A stretch of DNA of 60,217 nucleotides from an uncultured Clostridia bacterium (GTDB lineage: Bacteria; Bacillota; Clostridia; UBA1381), in contig CANQKM010000013.1 of assembly GCA_947624485.1 (NCBI GenBank), forward strand, positions 1 to 60,217, in the 5' to 3' direction. Positions 44,176 to 52,420 of this stretch are shown here, piece by piece. The translations under genes and the position numbers were made by a program. The notes under the pieces were generated by a model. That model saw nothing but the letters and a program-made list of their open reading frames with translations, made no database searches and was not told where the DNA came from. The first letter of the stretch is position 1; the number at the start of each line of letters is the position of its first letter.

Positions 44176-45084
44176 ATGAATAATATTTTTGAACATTCAA
44201 GCTCGGAATGGGTGAAATTCAGTGAATATATTTTTGCCGAGGACGATAACGGAGAATTATATATTATGCCCTCGCCGTCGGCAGAGGTTAAGCTGTTTAA
44301 CCCGCTCGAAAACGCGGAACAGATGGTAGTAGACGCGCTGAATGTCGGCTGGACGTGCATGAATGCAAATGTGGCGGACGACGCTAAACGGCAAACGGTT
44401 TTTGACTTTGTTCATAATTACGGATTACTCGGATTTATCACCGCGCTGCCCACAACGCCGAGATTTATGGATTTTAACAGCGTATACCTTATGAAAAATA
44501 AATTTATCAAAGAAGAAACCATGACAACGGACGATTATCTTAAAGTATTCTTCCCGTTTAAGCATCCGCCCATTATACGAACGCCAAACGGCGGCTATAA
44601 TTGGACGATAACCGGAAATAAAGATATGATGGCTGTTGCAATGACAATGGCTGACAGACCGATGGCGTTAAATATGGCGTTCCAGTACGAATATGCCGAG
44701 CGCTATGATTGGCTTCTCAGACAGTTCAAGGATTGGGCGTTTATGTTCTTTACGACGGTGTTGTATTATGATGAGGATTTGGACAAGGAAACAAAACCGA
44801 TTTATCAAGAAGCTATGTCCTGCTTCGATGGTATTGCGCCGACGTATCATATAGAATTGCGCGGCACACCGACAATAGTATGGGACTTCCATTCGCTCTC
44901 GCTTGCGATACAAATGATGTTCAGCTTTATGCTTACAAACGGTGACAATCCGCTGAAAGTTTGCAGGCATTGCTCAAAGGTGTTCAAGGCAAGCCGCCCG
45001 AAAGCGATATTTTGCAGTCCGCAATGCAAGAATAGGTATAATGTGTATAAAAGCAGGGCAAAAAAGAAAGAAAACAATAAATAG
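44176..45084 (+). CDS. DUF6076-like protein with C-terminal zinc finger
   Basis: The 302-residue protein ends with a four-Cys zinc finger (VCRHCSKVFKASRPKAIFCS then PQC) followed by a basic tail (NRYNVYKSRAKKKENNK), so nucleic-acid binding is plausible. The rest is aromatic-rich and helical (YAERYDWLLRQFKDWAFMFF). I associate it with DUF6076, a family of mobile elements and clostridial genomes without known function. It follows the sigma-like gene by 52 bases and is probably co-transcribed. Confidence 0.65.
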   Translation: MNNIFEHSSSEWVKFSEYIFAEDDNGELYIMPSPSAEVKLFNPLENAEQMVVDALNVGWTCMNANVADDAKRQTVFDFVHNYGLLGFITALPTTPRFMDFNSVYLMKNKFIKEETMTTDDYLKVFFPFKHPPIIRTPNGGYNWTITGNKDMMAVAMTMADRPMALNMAFQYEYAERYDWLLRQFKDWAFMFFTTVLYYDEDLDKETKPIYQEAMSCFDGIAPTYHIELRGTPTIVWDFHSLSLAIQMMFSFMLTNGDNPLKVCRHCSKVFKASRPKAIFCSPQCKNRYNVYKSRAKKKENNK

Positions 45085-45123
45085 AAAATCAAGCGTTCAA
45101 CATAAAAATTGAACGCTTGATTT

Positions 45124-45300
45124 TTATTCCTCAAGATTTTCTAAAGCGTATTCGATACATTGATTAACGACTTTGTTAAAAGATATATCGTTCTTTTCGC
45201 TTATTTCCATAATCTTTTCAAAATGCTCCGGTTTCATACGGATTGTTCTGTTGATTGATGAGATTTTCTCGGTATCTTTTTGTATAATGAATTTTCCCAT
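45124..45300 (-). CDS. Ribbon-helix-helix (CopG/Arc-like) repressor
   Basis: The 58-residue protein has a ribbon-helix-helix layout: strand SINRTIRMKPEHF, helix FEKIMEISEKNDISFNKVV and helix NQCIEYALENLEE. The ATG at 45300 after GGTGGTG is preferred to a longer frame. It is divergent from the SLOG gene, and the space between them contains several TGTAAT-type repeats likely to be its operators. Confidence 0.75.
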   Translation of the reverse strand: MGKFIIQKDTEKISSINRTIRMKPEHFEKIMEISEKNDISFNKVVNQCIEYALENLEE

Positions 45301-45325
45301 ATATTCACACCACCATTCTAATTTT

Positions 45326-45416
45326 GTAATCATTGTTGTAATTATATATTGACAAGCACAGATTTGTAATGTACAATTTAGTAATGGTATAACAATTACA
45401 ATAGTGTAATTATAGA
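45326..45416 (+). promoter_or_regulatory. SLOG-gene promoter and TGTAAT operator cluster
   Basis: TTGACA (45349-45354) and TACAAT (45372-45377) are 17 bases apart and point to the SLOG gene. TGTAAT or its complement recurs about six times between 45326 and 45416, before, inside and after the promoter. This pattern suggests cooperative repression by the divergently encoded ribbon-helix-helix protein. Confidence 0.65.
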
Positions 45417-45444
45417 TTTATTATGTATGGGGAAAGAACGTTTT

Positions 45445-45897
45445 ATGAATAAAAATACCTGCTGTTTTTTCGGACACCGCGATACTCCGAGCGAAATATC
45501 GGATAAGCTGGAACGGACAATAACTGATTTGATTGAAAATAAATCTGTTAATTATTTTTATGTCGGAAATCAAGGCGGCTTTGATAATATGGTGCGAAAT
45601 ACGCTTAAAAAACTTAAAATAAAATATCCGCATATAAATTACGCTGTTGTCCTCGCATATATGCCGACAGGAACGGACGGAAAAGATTATTCAGACACAA
45701 TATATCCCGACGGCTTGGAGAATGTTCCGCCCAAATTTGCAATAGACCGGCGCAATAGGTGGCTTATTGATAATTCCGATTATGTTATTGCGTACATAAG
45801 CCGTTCCTACGGCGGTGCGGCGAAGTTTTATGAATTAGCGGTTAAAAAGAAAAAACGTGTCATAAACTTGTATGATACAACAGGAGCGCAGCCGTAA
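45445..45897 (+). CDS. SLOG-family (DUF1273-like) nucleotide-binding protein
   Basis: The 150-residue protein has the SLOG Rossmann-like pattern: CCFFGHRDTP at 5-14, NYFYVGNQGGFDNMV (about 40-54), a mid-chain YAVVLAYMP, and SDYVIAYISRSYGGAAKFYELA (about 111-132). Family members bind nucleotides or their derivatives and are linked to signalling, DprA-like functions and phage defence; the role here is unknown. The ATG at 45445 is preferred over one six codons upstream. Confidence 0.75.
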   Translation: MNKNTCCFFGHRDTPSEISDKLERTITDLIENKSVNYFYVGNQGGFDNMVRNTLKKLKIKYPHINYAVVLAYMPTGTDGKDYSDTIYPDGLENVPPKFAIDRRNRWLIDNSDYVIAYISRSYGGAAKFYELAVKKKKRVINLYDTTGAQP

Positions 45898-45932
45898 CGA
45901 CTGCGCTCCTTTAACTCAATCCCAAAACAGGA

Positions 45933-47777
45933 TTAAGTTACATTTTCAATTTGCTCCAACGCTTTTCGCTGAAACAGTTCTTCCTCATGAGCCTTACGCT
46001 TCTCGCGCATTTTCTTCTGATATTTCTGAACGGCAACACGGTTTCTTGCACGTCGGTCGTGGTCTTTTTCCATTTGCTCCAATTCTTCCGCTGTCGGCTC
46101 CGGCTGAGGTATGTCAAATTTGCCGATAAACTTGAAGTATATCTCAACCTCCTGCACACGTTCGCCGCTTGATTTATCGGGAGCGTGAACAAGAATTTTA
46201 TCCACAAACTCGTTCAGCATCGGCGTGGTCAATTCCGAAAAATCAGTATATTTCTCGGCTAACGCCATAAACTGTTCAACCTTGTCCGTATCATCATCAA
46301 ACTCTGCAAGCTCGCTTTCCTGCGTTGAAACAATATCTTCCAACTCAGCCTGCTCGTTTTCATACTCTGCCATAAGCGCGTCAAACCGCTTTTCGGAGAG
46401 TTTGCCGACGGCGTAGGATTCGTACAGCTTTTTAATCAGCGTGTCCAACTCGGAGCAGCGTTTCTTGCTTTTATTGATTTTTCGTTTCAGTGACTTTGCT
46501 TCGTCCGTCTGTCGTATCTTTGCCGTTTCGCGCACCTTTGCAATAAACTCGTCTTTGTTCTCGATAGCGTATTTGCTTATCATTCGGATTGCGTCCAGTA
46601 TCAGGGTGTTTATGACCTTTGTATTGATATGATGCAGAGAACACCTTTTATTATCTTTGTTGTAAGTAAGTTTATAGGTGGAGCACTCATAAAAATCATA
46701 AGGCCAGTATGCCGTTTCGGGTTCAACCGATAGATTATATTTTTTACCTTGTTTAACGCCTCTTTTGTTATACATCTTGGCTCCGCAGTCGGCGCAATAA
46801 ACAAGTCCTGTAAGCGGATTCGGCTCGGCTCTGTGATCAGAACGGCGGACTGTTTTCCTTAACTTCTGCGCTAAATGCCATGTTTCCTCGTCAATAATGG
46901 CTTCATGGGTGTTTTCAAAAATAAGCCATTCCTCCGGCGGACGCATAATGCGCTTTTTGTCCTTGTAATTTTCTTTATAAGAACGAAAATTTACTGTGTG
47001 TCCCATATATTCGGGATGAGAAAGAATACACCGCACCGCCGATGAGTTCCAATCATACGGAGCGTCCCAATCAACCACATTTCTTTGAGTGCCGCGGTTT
47101 TGCCTTGCAAGATATATCGAGGGTTTTTCTATACGTTCTTCTCGGAGTTTTTTCGCTATCATACAAGTTCCGTAGCCCTCGACTGTAAGATTAAATATCT
47201 TTTTTACAACCTCCGCCGCGCCCTCGTCAATGATCCAATGGTGCTTGTCCTCCGGATCTTTTTTGTAGCCGTATATAGCTTCGCAAGTGGTATGTTTTCC
47301 GGCGTTTCCTCTTGCACGAAATGCCGCAATCTGCTTTCGGCTGCAATCACGCAGATACCACTCGTTCATAATATTGAGGAACGGCGTAAACTCATTACTG
47401 CTTGCAATGCTGCTGTCAACTCCGTTTGTAATGGCGATAAACCGCACGCCGTTTTCTCTAAACAGGATTTCGGTATAAAATCCCGTTTGCAAATACTCAC
47501 GTCCTATACGGCTCATATCCTTTGCTATTACCGTTCCGACCTTGCCGTTTTCAATATCGGAAATAAGCTGTTTCCAACTCGGTCTTTCAAAATTTCCACC
47601 AGAATATCCGTCGTCGGTGTAGTGAACAAGATTGGAAAAACCGTTGTCTTTGGCGTAGGTTTCAAGCATTTCCTTTTGGTTTTTAATGCTGTTGCTCTCA
47701 TCTAAAATGCCATCGTCTTTAGACAGTCTTTCATACAAGGCGGTGATTTTTTCGTTCTCTGACTTTTTGTTACTCAT
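45933..47777 (-). CDS. Large serine recombinase, TnpX-like
   Basis: The 614-residue protein has the resolvase domain (ALYERLSKDDG, nucleophile Ser19; IAKDMSRIGREYLQTGFY), the recombinase domain (about 185-330) and a zinc ribbon (VYCADCGAKMYNKRG ... CS). Coiled coil covers about 435-500, and a charged C-terminal extension (RRARNRVAVQKYQKKMREKRK) follows. It resembles TnpX of Tn4451 and Tn5397-type recombinases and should excise and insert the element. GGAAAGGAG precedes the start. Confidence 0.92.
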   Translation of the reverse strand: MSNKKSENEKITALYERLSKDDGILDESNSIKNQKEMLETYAKDNGFSNLVHYTDDGYSGGNFERPSWKQLISDIENGKVGTVIAKDMSRIGREYLQTGFYTEILFRENGVRFIAITNGVDSSIASSNEFTPFLNIMNEWYLRDCSRKQIAAFRARGNAGKHTTCEAIYGYKKDPEDKHHWIIDEGAAEVVKKIFNLTVEGYGTCMIAKKLREERIEKPSIYLARQNRGTQRNVVDWDAPYDWNSSAVRCILSHPEYMGHTVNFRSYKENYKDKKRIMRPPEEWLIFENTHEAIIDEETWHLAQKLRKTVRRSDHRAEPNPLTGLVYCADCGAKMYNKRGVKQGKKYNLSVEPETAYWPYDFYECSTYKLTYNKDNKRCSLHHINTKVINTLILDAIRMISKYAIENKDEFIAKVRETAKIRQTDEAKSLKRKINKSKKRCSELDTLIKKLYESYAVGKLSEKRFDALMAEYENEQAELEDIVSTQESELAEFDDDTDKVEQFMALAEKYTDFSELTTPMLNEFVDKILVHAPDKSSGERVQEVEIYFKFIGKFDIPQPEPTAEELEQMEKDHDRRARNRVAVQKYQKKMREKRKAHEEELFQRKALEQIENVT

Positions 47778-47921
47778 AAAATTCTCCTTTCCGACAGACG
47801 GCTCATCGAAACGAGCCGCCTGTCTGTAAAATATGTTAAGTTTTTTCTCTCACTAATAGGAGAAAAATCGGGGTAAAAACGGAACTGTTTTTGAAATAAA
47901 ATTCTTAACAAGATGTGTTTT

Positions 47922-48488
47922 TCAGTTTCCGCTTTTCGCTTCAAGTAACAGCCTTCTTGCTACTGCGAACTCTGCGCCGTCAACGGCGGGAATATCCCAA
48001 TAACAGAAATCTCCAACCTTATCAACGGCGGGATTATAGCTTGGATTTGCAGATTTATATATGAGCGTTTGAGCTTCCTCGTAAGCTATGTAGTAATCTT
48101 TCCCGTTCCGGACGTCTGTAATTAAATCCGCAAGTAAGACCGTTAATTTTCCGTTAAGCTGTGCATAGTAATCGGGGCGAAGGTACATATCGCGGTATCT
48201 GTAAATCGCGTTCCGTGCAATTCCCGCAAGCTCCGCATAACCATGTCCGTTCGTCCGGTGTGACAATACCGCGTCATAGACAATCCTGTGCGCTTTTGCC
48301 CAAGCGGGTTGATAACCCAAGCCGTTTTGAACTTCGTCCAATACGCCGCCGATGAGCGACTCCATCATTGTGTAAACTTCATTGGACGTGCCGTAAAGCG
48401 CGGACTCAATCGGTATTTCTGCGGCGTTTGACGTTATTGCAGATAACAATAAAATCACTGTAACTATTAAAACTCTAAATTTCTTCAT
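47922..48488 (-). CDS. Secreted hypothetical protein of the mobile element
   Basis: The 188-residue protein has a clear signal peptide (MKKFRVLIVTVILLLSAITS, cleavage near SNA-AEI) and a helical mature part (ALYGTSNEVYTMMESLIGG, RIVYDAVLSHRTNGHGYAEL, YYAQLNGKLTVLLADL). Not recognised. The ATG at 48488 after GGGGAGGAA overlaps the end of the tnpV-like gene by 14 bases, so it is translationally coupled to a transposon gene. A secreted product in such an element could be a surface or exclusion factor, but this is speculation. Confidence 0.6.
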   Translation of the reverse strand: MKKFRVLIVTVILLLSAITSNAAEIPIESALYGTSNEVYTMMESLIGGVLDEVQNGLGYQPAWAKAHRIVYDAVLSHRTNGHGYAELAGIARNAIYRYRDMYLRPDYYAQLNGKLTVLLADLITDVRNGKDYYIAYEEAQTLIYKSANPSYNPAVDKVGDFCYWDIPAVDGAEFAVARRLLLEAKSGN

Positions 48489-48846
48489 TTTCGTATTCCT
48501 CCCCGTAAACATAATCGTGGTACAAAATTTCCTCAACTCTTGATTTTATTGAGTTCATTCGCCGTACCCATTCCATTTGGTCGGCGGTTTTTAATGCTTC
48601 TGTCACGCCCTCACGCTCCGCCATCTTCGGTATAAGCCTGTCCAACATTTCGTGACAGGTTTTGTCGATTTCAGCGAGATGCTTTAACAACGTGCCTCTT
48701 AACAGCATGACGGTGTAAAGCCCTTGATGATGTTTCCGCAGATATTCTCGGCGTAAAATACCGTATTTGCCTATGCTGTAACGCTCGTCGGGTAAGGTCA
48801 AGTTTGGGATAAGATAATCGCCGACTTTTGTATAAGAAATTTTCAT
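48475..48846 (-). CDS. TnpV-like transposon protein
   Basis: The 123-residue protein matches the TnpV family: KISYTKVGDYLIPNLTLPD, IGKYGILRREYLRKH, LLRGTLLKHLAEIDKTCHEM and ADQMEWVRRMNSI. It is found in Tn4451-type elements, function unknown. TTGGAGGAAA precedes the start. Confidence 0.78.
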   Translation of the reverse strand: MKISYTKVGDYLIPNLTLPDERYSIGKYGILRREYLRKHHQGLYTVMLLRGTLLKHLAEIDKTCHEMLDRLIPKMAEREGVTEALKTADQMEWVRRMNSIKSRVEEILYHDYVYGEEYENEEI

Positions 48847-48958
48847 TTGATTTCCTCCAATCCTTGTGCTATACTGATTGTGTCAATATTTTTGTCGTGA
48901 TTTTAATATCAACCGCCTTTCCTGATATACCGTCCTTCTAATTGCGCGCATAATAAAA

Positions 48959-49035
48959 GAAGTATAACGTATTGGGTGTTATGAATACCACCCTTTACAT
49001 TATACTTCCTCCGCATAAATTTTGTCTGTGTTCAT
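48959..49035 (-). other. Structured repeat with a short leader-like ORF
   Basis: In the 381-base gene-free stretch 48847-49227, arms GAAGTATAA/TTATACTTC (48959-49008) enclose GGGTG/CACCC, making a 50-base imperfect palindrome. On the minus strand a GGAGGTAATTAAA site precedes an 11-codon ORF (49000-49035, MNTDKIYAEEV) that ends in the palindrome. Another hairpin (CTGAAC..GTTCAG, near 49091-49126) follows upstream. It may be the element's end or an attenuator. Nothing else is seen. Confidence 0.4.
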
Positions 49036-49175
49036 TTTAATTACCTCCGTTTCATTTGATAATTCAATTATAACGGAGAAAATATTAAATCTGAACAACA
49101 CGATTGCGCTTTTGTGTTGAGTTCAGAGAAATTTGTTTTTTTATAATCCAATCCGCTCGACGGCATGTAAGGATC

Positions 49176-49207
49176 AAACAGCGCGGTTCGATCGAACCGC
49201 GCTGTTT
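49176..49207. terminator. Perfect bidirectional terminator
   Basis: A 32-base perfect palindrome with AAA at the left and TTT at the right end separates the mobile element from the cupin gene and ends the minus-strand cupin transcript. Confidence 0.85.
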
Positions 49208-49227
49208 AAATCTTTGCCGCGTTTGTT

Positions 49228-49581
49228 TTACGCCATAACCGCGTCGCTTGCGGTATATTCCTCAAGCGAGCCGGATTTTACCTGAATGCACAGGTACTTG
49301 ATCGGTTCGTCCGCCGATGCGGAAAGCTGTCTTTTTGCTTCGGGCGCAACGCGGAGAAAATCATTCGCCGCAAGCTCGACCTTTTCGCCGTCGATCTCCA
49401 TGCAGCCCTTGCCTTCGAGGATAATATAAATCTCCTCGTTCTTCTTATGCGCGTGAACAAACGGCACGCCCGCGCCCGCAGGCATGAAATTCACGCTTAC
49501 CTCTGCGCCTGTAAGTCCGAGCGTGTCGTGCAGCTCAACTCTGTCCGTGCCGGTCACGTTTACCTTGCTATAGTTTTTCAT
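49228..49581 (-). CDS. Single-domain cupin protein
   Basis: The 117-residue protein has both cupin motifs: G.PFVHAHKKNEEIYIILEG (His-His-Glu metal ligands, about 37-55) and RVAPEAKRQLSA (about 78-89; the usual second-motif His is not evident). Cupins bind metal and small metabolites. Its promoter carries the same palindrome as the Rrf2 gene, so both are probably repressed together. CGGAGG precedes the start. Confidence 0.82.
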   Translation of the reverse strand: MKNYSKVNVTGTDRVELHDTLGLTGAEVSVNFMPAGAGVPFVHAHKKNEEIYIILEGKGCMEIDGEKVELAANDFLRVAPEAKRQLSASADEPIKYLCIQVKSGSLEEYTASDAVMA

Positions 49582-49601
49582 AATAAAGACCTCCGAAAAT
49601 A

Positions 49602-49634
49602 ATATAGTTGTAACCTTTTTAATTACAACTATAT
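49602..49634 (-). promoter_or_regulatory. 12-bp inverted repeat in the cupin leader
   Basis: ATATAGTTGTAA (49602-49613) and TTACAACTATAT (49623-49634) are perfect complements with a 9-base gap. It lies between the cupin promoter and start codon, and may be an extra operator or an mRNA hairpin. Confidence 0.65.
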
Positions 49635-49650
49635 ATTACCATATTCTTGT

Positions 49651-49669
49651 TGTAATGTCAACAGTTACA
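49651..49669 (-). promoter_or_regulatory. Operator 1 (TGTAAYNGTTGACATTACA) over the cupin promoter
   Basis: The palindrome with arms TGTAA and TTACA contains the minus-strand -35 box TTGACA; TAATAT lies 17 bases downstream. The same 19-bp sequence, with one base changed, covers the Rrf2 promoter at 50155-50173. Confidence 0.7.
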
Positions 49670-49690
49670 GCAAAAATTTTATAAATATTT

Positions 49691-50116
49691 CTACATCAAT
49701 ATGTTTAACCGCTTCATCAAATCAGCGAGAGTCACGCTTTTAAGCTCGTTTTCCAACGCCGTCTGCGCGTCCGCGAGGTGCGAATCCAGCACCGCATGGA
49801 TGTTTTTTCCCACGGGACATTCGGGATTCGGATTTTCGTGAAAATTAAATAGGTTACCTTCCACGCAGTCGACCGTCGTGTAAACGTCGTAAAGCGTAAT
49901 ATCGTCCGCGTCCTTTATGGGCGTCGCGCCGCCGCTTCCTGCCTTTACCTCAATCATTCCCGCCGCCTTTAGGCTCGAAAGCGTGCGCCGTATCACAACG
50001 GGATTTACGTTGACGCTCGACGCGATGAAATCCGAAGTCATTTTGTATTCCTTTCCGAGAACATAAACCGCAAGCAGCGTATGAACCGCCACGGTAAATC
50101 TTGATGTAATCTTCAT
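49691..50116 (-). CDS. Rrf2-family transcriptional regulator
   Basis: The 141-residue protein has the Rrf2 winged helix (ITSRFTVAVHTLLAVYVLGK, IASSVNVNPVVIRRTLSSLKAAGMIEVKAGSGG in the region 25-60) and the dimer helix. A single Cys (ECPVG) is seen where Fe-S members have three, so an Fe-S cluster is unlikely. The ATG at 50116 after AGGGGTG is preferred. Operators over its own and the cupin promoter point to autorepression. Confidence 0.85.
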   Translation of the reverse strand: MKITSRFTVAVHTLLAVYVLGKEYKMTSDFIASSVNVNPVVIRRTLSSLKAAGMIEVKAGSGGATPIKDADDITLYDVYTTVDCVEGNLFNFHENPNPECPVGKNIHAVLDSHLADAQTALENELKSVTLADLMKRLNILM

Positions 50117-50154
50117 GTTTAACACCCCTCGGGAATATTTTATATTATTTTTGT

Positions 50155-50173
50155 TGTAATGTCAACGGTTACA
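50155..50173 (-). promoter_or_regulatory. Operator 2 over the Rrf2 gene promoter
   Basis: TGTAATGTCAACGGTTACA is nearly identical to operator 1. On the minus strand it overlaps TTGACA, with TAAAAT 17 bases on, so a bound regulator would block the -35 box. Confidence 0.7.
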
Positions 50174-50179
50174 TTATAT

Positions 50180-50932
50180 TCAGTTTACCTTATCGTATTC
50201 CTCGTTGCTTACCGGTTCAAGCCACTCGTTTGAGCCGTTTTCGCCCGGTACTTCAACGGCGAGGTGCGAGAACCAACTGTCTTTTGCCGCGCCGTGCCAG
50301 TGCTTTACACCCGCGGGTATATTCACACAGTCGCCGGGTTTCATCTCGATTGCGTCCTTGCCCCATTCTTGATAATAACCGCGTCCGCCGACGCATATGA
50401 GTATCTGACCGCCGCCCTTGTCTGCGTGATGAATGTGCCAGTTGTTGCGGCATTGCGGCTCAAACGTGACGTTGAAAATGCCGACCTGCTCCGATGATAC
50501 GGGCGCAAGGTAGCTCTGTCCCGTAGAATACTGCGCGAAGCCGTCGTTCGGCGCGCCTATCGGGAACAAAATCGTGTTCTGATACTTGTCTTTTTCGCTA
50601 AGTTCTTCGTCCTTCCACACGTCCGTTGCGAGACGGAACACAGCCCACGCTTTGGGCCAGCCGACGTAAAATGCGGCGTGCGTGATGATAGCCGCGATTT
50701 CCGCGCGCGTAACGCCGTGCGCCTTCGCGTTTTCAAGATGATACGTCAGCGACGAATCGGTAATTCCCGACGACATCAGCGCGACCACCGTAATGATACA
50801 GCGCGTTTTTAAGTCAATATCCTCGTTGTTCCAGTTTTCGCCGAACAGAACATCATCGTTGAAGTGCGCAAAATCGGGCGCAAATTTGCCGAGGCTGTCC
50901 CTGCCTGCCGTTTGTACTATTTTTTTGCTCAT
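50180..50932 (-). CDS. Carboxymuconolactone-decarboxylase-like protein fused to a cupin
   Basis: The 250-residue protein has an N-terminal CMD domain (about 20-105: LKTRCIITVVALMSSGITDSS, HLENAKAHGVTRAEIAAIITH) without the AhpD-type CXXC pair. A C-terminal cupin follows (about 135-240: RNNWHIHHADKGGGQILICVGG and GDCVNIPAGVKHWHGAAKDS, with full metal ligands). Such fusions are often annotated as quercetin-dioxygenase/decarboxylase-like; the substrate is unknown. TAGGAGGAA precedes the start. It is downstream of the YczE-type gene and upstream of Rrf2. Confidence 0.82.
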   Translation of the reverse strand: MSKKIVQTAGRDSLGKFAPDFAHFNDDVLFGENWNNEDIDLKTRCIITVVALMSSGITDSSLTYHLENAKAHGVTRAEIAAIITHAAFYVGWPKAWAVFRLATDVWKDEELSEKDKYQNTILFPIGAPNDGFAQYSTGQSYLAPVSSEQVGIFNVTFEPQCRNNWHIHHADKGGGQILICVGGRGYYQEWGKDAIEMKPGDCVNIPAGVKHWHGAAKDSWFSHLAVEVPGENGSNEWLEPVSNEEYDKVN

Positions 50933-50958
50933 TGTAATTCCTCCTACTCTTTAACCTT

Positions 50959-51624
50959 TTATATTTTATTTAAAATTATCCGCGTAATTTCAGCCGCGTC
51001 ACGGTGTTTTATTTCGCGCGGCTCAAAATGAATGACCGAGTAAACAAGCTGCATTACCGCGCCCGCTCCGAATGTGCTTATAAGCGTGCCTATTCCGACA
51101 GGCCCGCCGAGCAGCCACCCTATAAGCAGCACAACCGCCCACAATATGATTTCAACAACGCCGATAGGTACTTTCGGCATACGCCTTCCAAGTCCGACAA
51201 GCAGAGCGTCCCTCGGCCCGCAGCACTGCGCCGCCTTCATGTAAACGCACATTCCCAGCGCCATAAACACAAACCCGATAAGCATTATGACAATTCCGAG
51301 CCACGTATTGTGATTTTCCGGCAGCGGATTGATATTGTTGTACAGCTGCACAAGATTACCCGTGAGCAGCGCGTCAATAATCGTGCCGTAGCCTATGCGC
51401 TCGCGAAGCAGCAAATCGATAAAAAGCGTCAGAAGCGCTATCGCGGTCATCGCGAGACCGTAATTTAAAACCGTGTGGTTCGCGATACCCATTCCGAGGC
51501 AGTCCCACGGCGCAAGCCCGATATTCGCGTAAATCGTGAGATGCACTCCGAACGCAAACACGGCAAGTCCTGCCGCAATTCTGAACCATTCCGTTATAAT
51601 CTTTTTTCTGCCGGATTTATCCAT
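50959..51624 (-). CDS. YczE/YitT-type membrane protein
   Basis: The 221-residue protein has five or six membrane helices and a conserved start (FRIAAGLAVFAFGVHLTIYA then GLAPWDCLGMGIA), GYGTIIDALLTGNLV and CGPRDALLVGLGRR. It fits the YczE/YyaS/YitT family of unknown function. The gene is 26 bases upstream of the CMD-cupin gene on the same strand, so they likely share a transcript. Confidence 0.8.
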   Translation of the reverse strand: MDKSGRKKIITEWFRIAAGLAVFAFGVHLTIYANIGLAPWDCLGMGIANHTVLNYGLAMTAIALLTLFIDLLLRERIGYGTIIDALLTGNLVQLYNNINPLPENHNTWLGIVIMLIGFVFMALGMCVYMKAAQCCGPRDALLVGLGRRMPKVPIGVVEIILWAVVLLIGWLLGGPVGIGTLISTFGAGAVMQLVYSVIHFEPREIKHRDAAEITRIILNKI

Positions 51625-51667
51625 AATTATTCGCCTCCGGTTTAACGGAAAATTTTCTCAATAGCTG

Positions 51668-52420
51668 TTACTGATGAGTATTAACATACTCTAATAAACT
51701 GCGTCCGTTATCGCAAGCCAAAGTCACCCAGCCATCCTCATCCCATATAAAGTTCTTATCTTCTGAAATCTCACCAAACGATGTGCCGCGGGCTTGAGGA
51801 CGCGTTTTTTGAGCAATAACAGACCATTCATTATCCCAATGACCTTCACCGGTCAAGGGATTTATCAAATACAGCGTATCACTTGTTTCTTTTCCTACCG
51901 AATCAGGGCCGTATTTGCCTGTTGTTAATCTTCCGTTAGCTGTTAAAGGAGCGGTGAATTTAGCAGATCCTTGCCCTACTTCATCCATTAAACCCACATC
52001 CGGCGCAACGCCTTGACCGTACCCCAACACGCCTGTCACTTCATCTTTCTTTAACATTATCTGCGTGCCGTCCGCTTTGACAAACGTGTCGCCCTCTCTT
52101 GCGAGGCGGTTATCTCTCGGCTGACCTTCATATATCGTGATAGCTCCGTCGGTGTTTACCGGTTCGGACGGCTCGGTTTGCAAGGTGCTTATGGTAATCG
52201 TGTTATTCGTAAAGCCGACCGTAAAACCGCCTACCGCGTCGGCAATGTCGCGGAGCTTGAAGTAGGTGCTGTCGTTTATGTTGTATCCTTCGATTGACTT
52301 AGAAACGCCGTCAACCTTAATCGGGAACGGGTTCGCCGTTACGGCGTATTCAACCGCAAAACCCGTAAGCGCGGAGCAAATAACGCCGCCTATGATAAAG
52401 CCTAAAGTAAATCTCTTCAT
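51668..52420 (-). CDS. Secreted modular protein, paralog B (tail type 1)
   Basis: The 250-residue protein is a close relative of paralog A (19585-20334), sharing signal, half CuAO-type module, AREGDTFVKADGT, GVLGYGQGVAPDVG, EGHWDNEW and the ending CDNGRSLLEYVNTHQ. The middle (EVGQGSAKFTAPLTANGRL) has diverged. Promoter TTGATT-17-TATAAT lies upstream (about 52440-52475 on the minus strand). Gap 52421-52690 also holds a small CCGC/GCGG hairpin near 52502-52518 and otherwise nothing recognisable. Confidence 0.75.
   Translation of the reverse strand: MKRFTLGFIIGGVICSALTGFAVEYAVTANPFPIKVDGVSKSIEGYNINDSTYFKLRDIADAVGGFTVGFTNNTITISTLQTEPSEPVNTDGAITIYEGQPRDNRLAREGDTFVKADGTQIMLKKDEVTGVLGYGQGVAPDVGLMDEVGQGSAKFTAPLTANGRLTTGKYGPDSVGKETSDTLYLINPLTGEGHWDNEWSVIAQKTRPQARGTSFGEISEDKNFIWDEDGWVTLACDNGRSLLEYVNTHQ

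Larger units (their letters stand above)
39457..48846. mobile_element. Tn4451-like mobilizable integrative element (boundaries approximate)
   Basis: The region holds the signature set of Tn4451/Tn4453-like elements: a large serine recombinase (TnpX-like), TnpV-like and TnpW-like proteins and a MobA/MobL relaxase with its oriT. It adds a ParM-like partition pair, a sigma-like protein, a DUF6076-like protein, a CopG-like repressor and a SLOG protein. No conjugation machinery is present, so it would need a helper. Limits are given as the outer genes; the true ends probably lie within 39335-39457 and 48847-49175, but no clear matching ends were found by eye. Confidence 0.8.
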
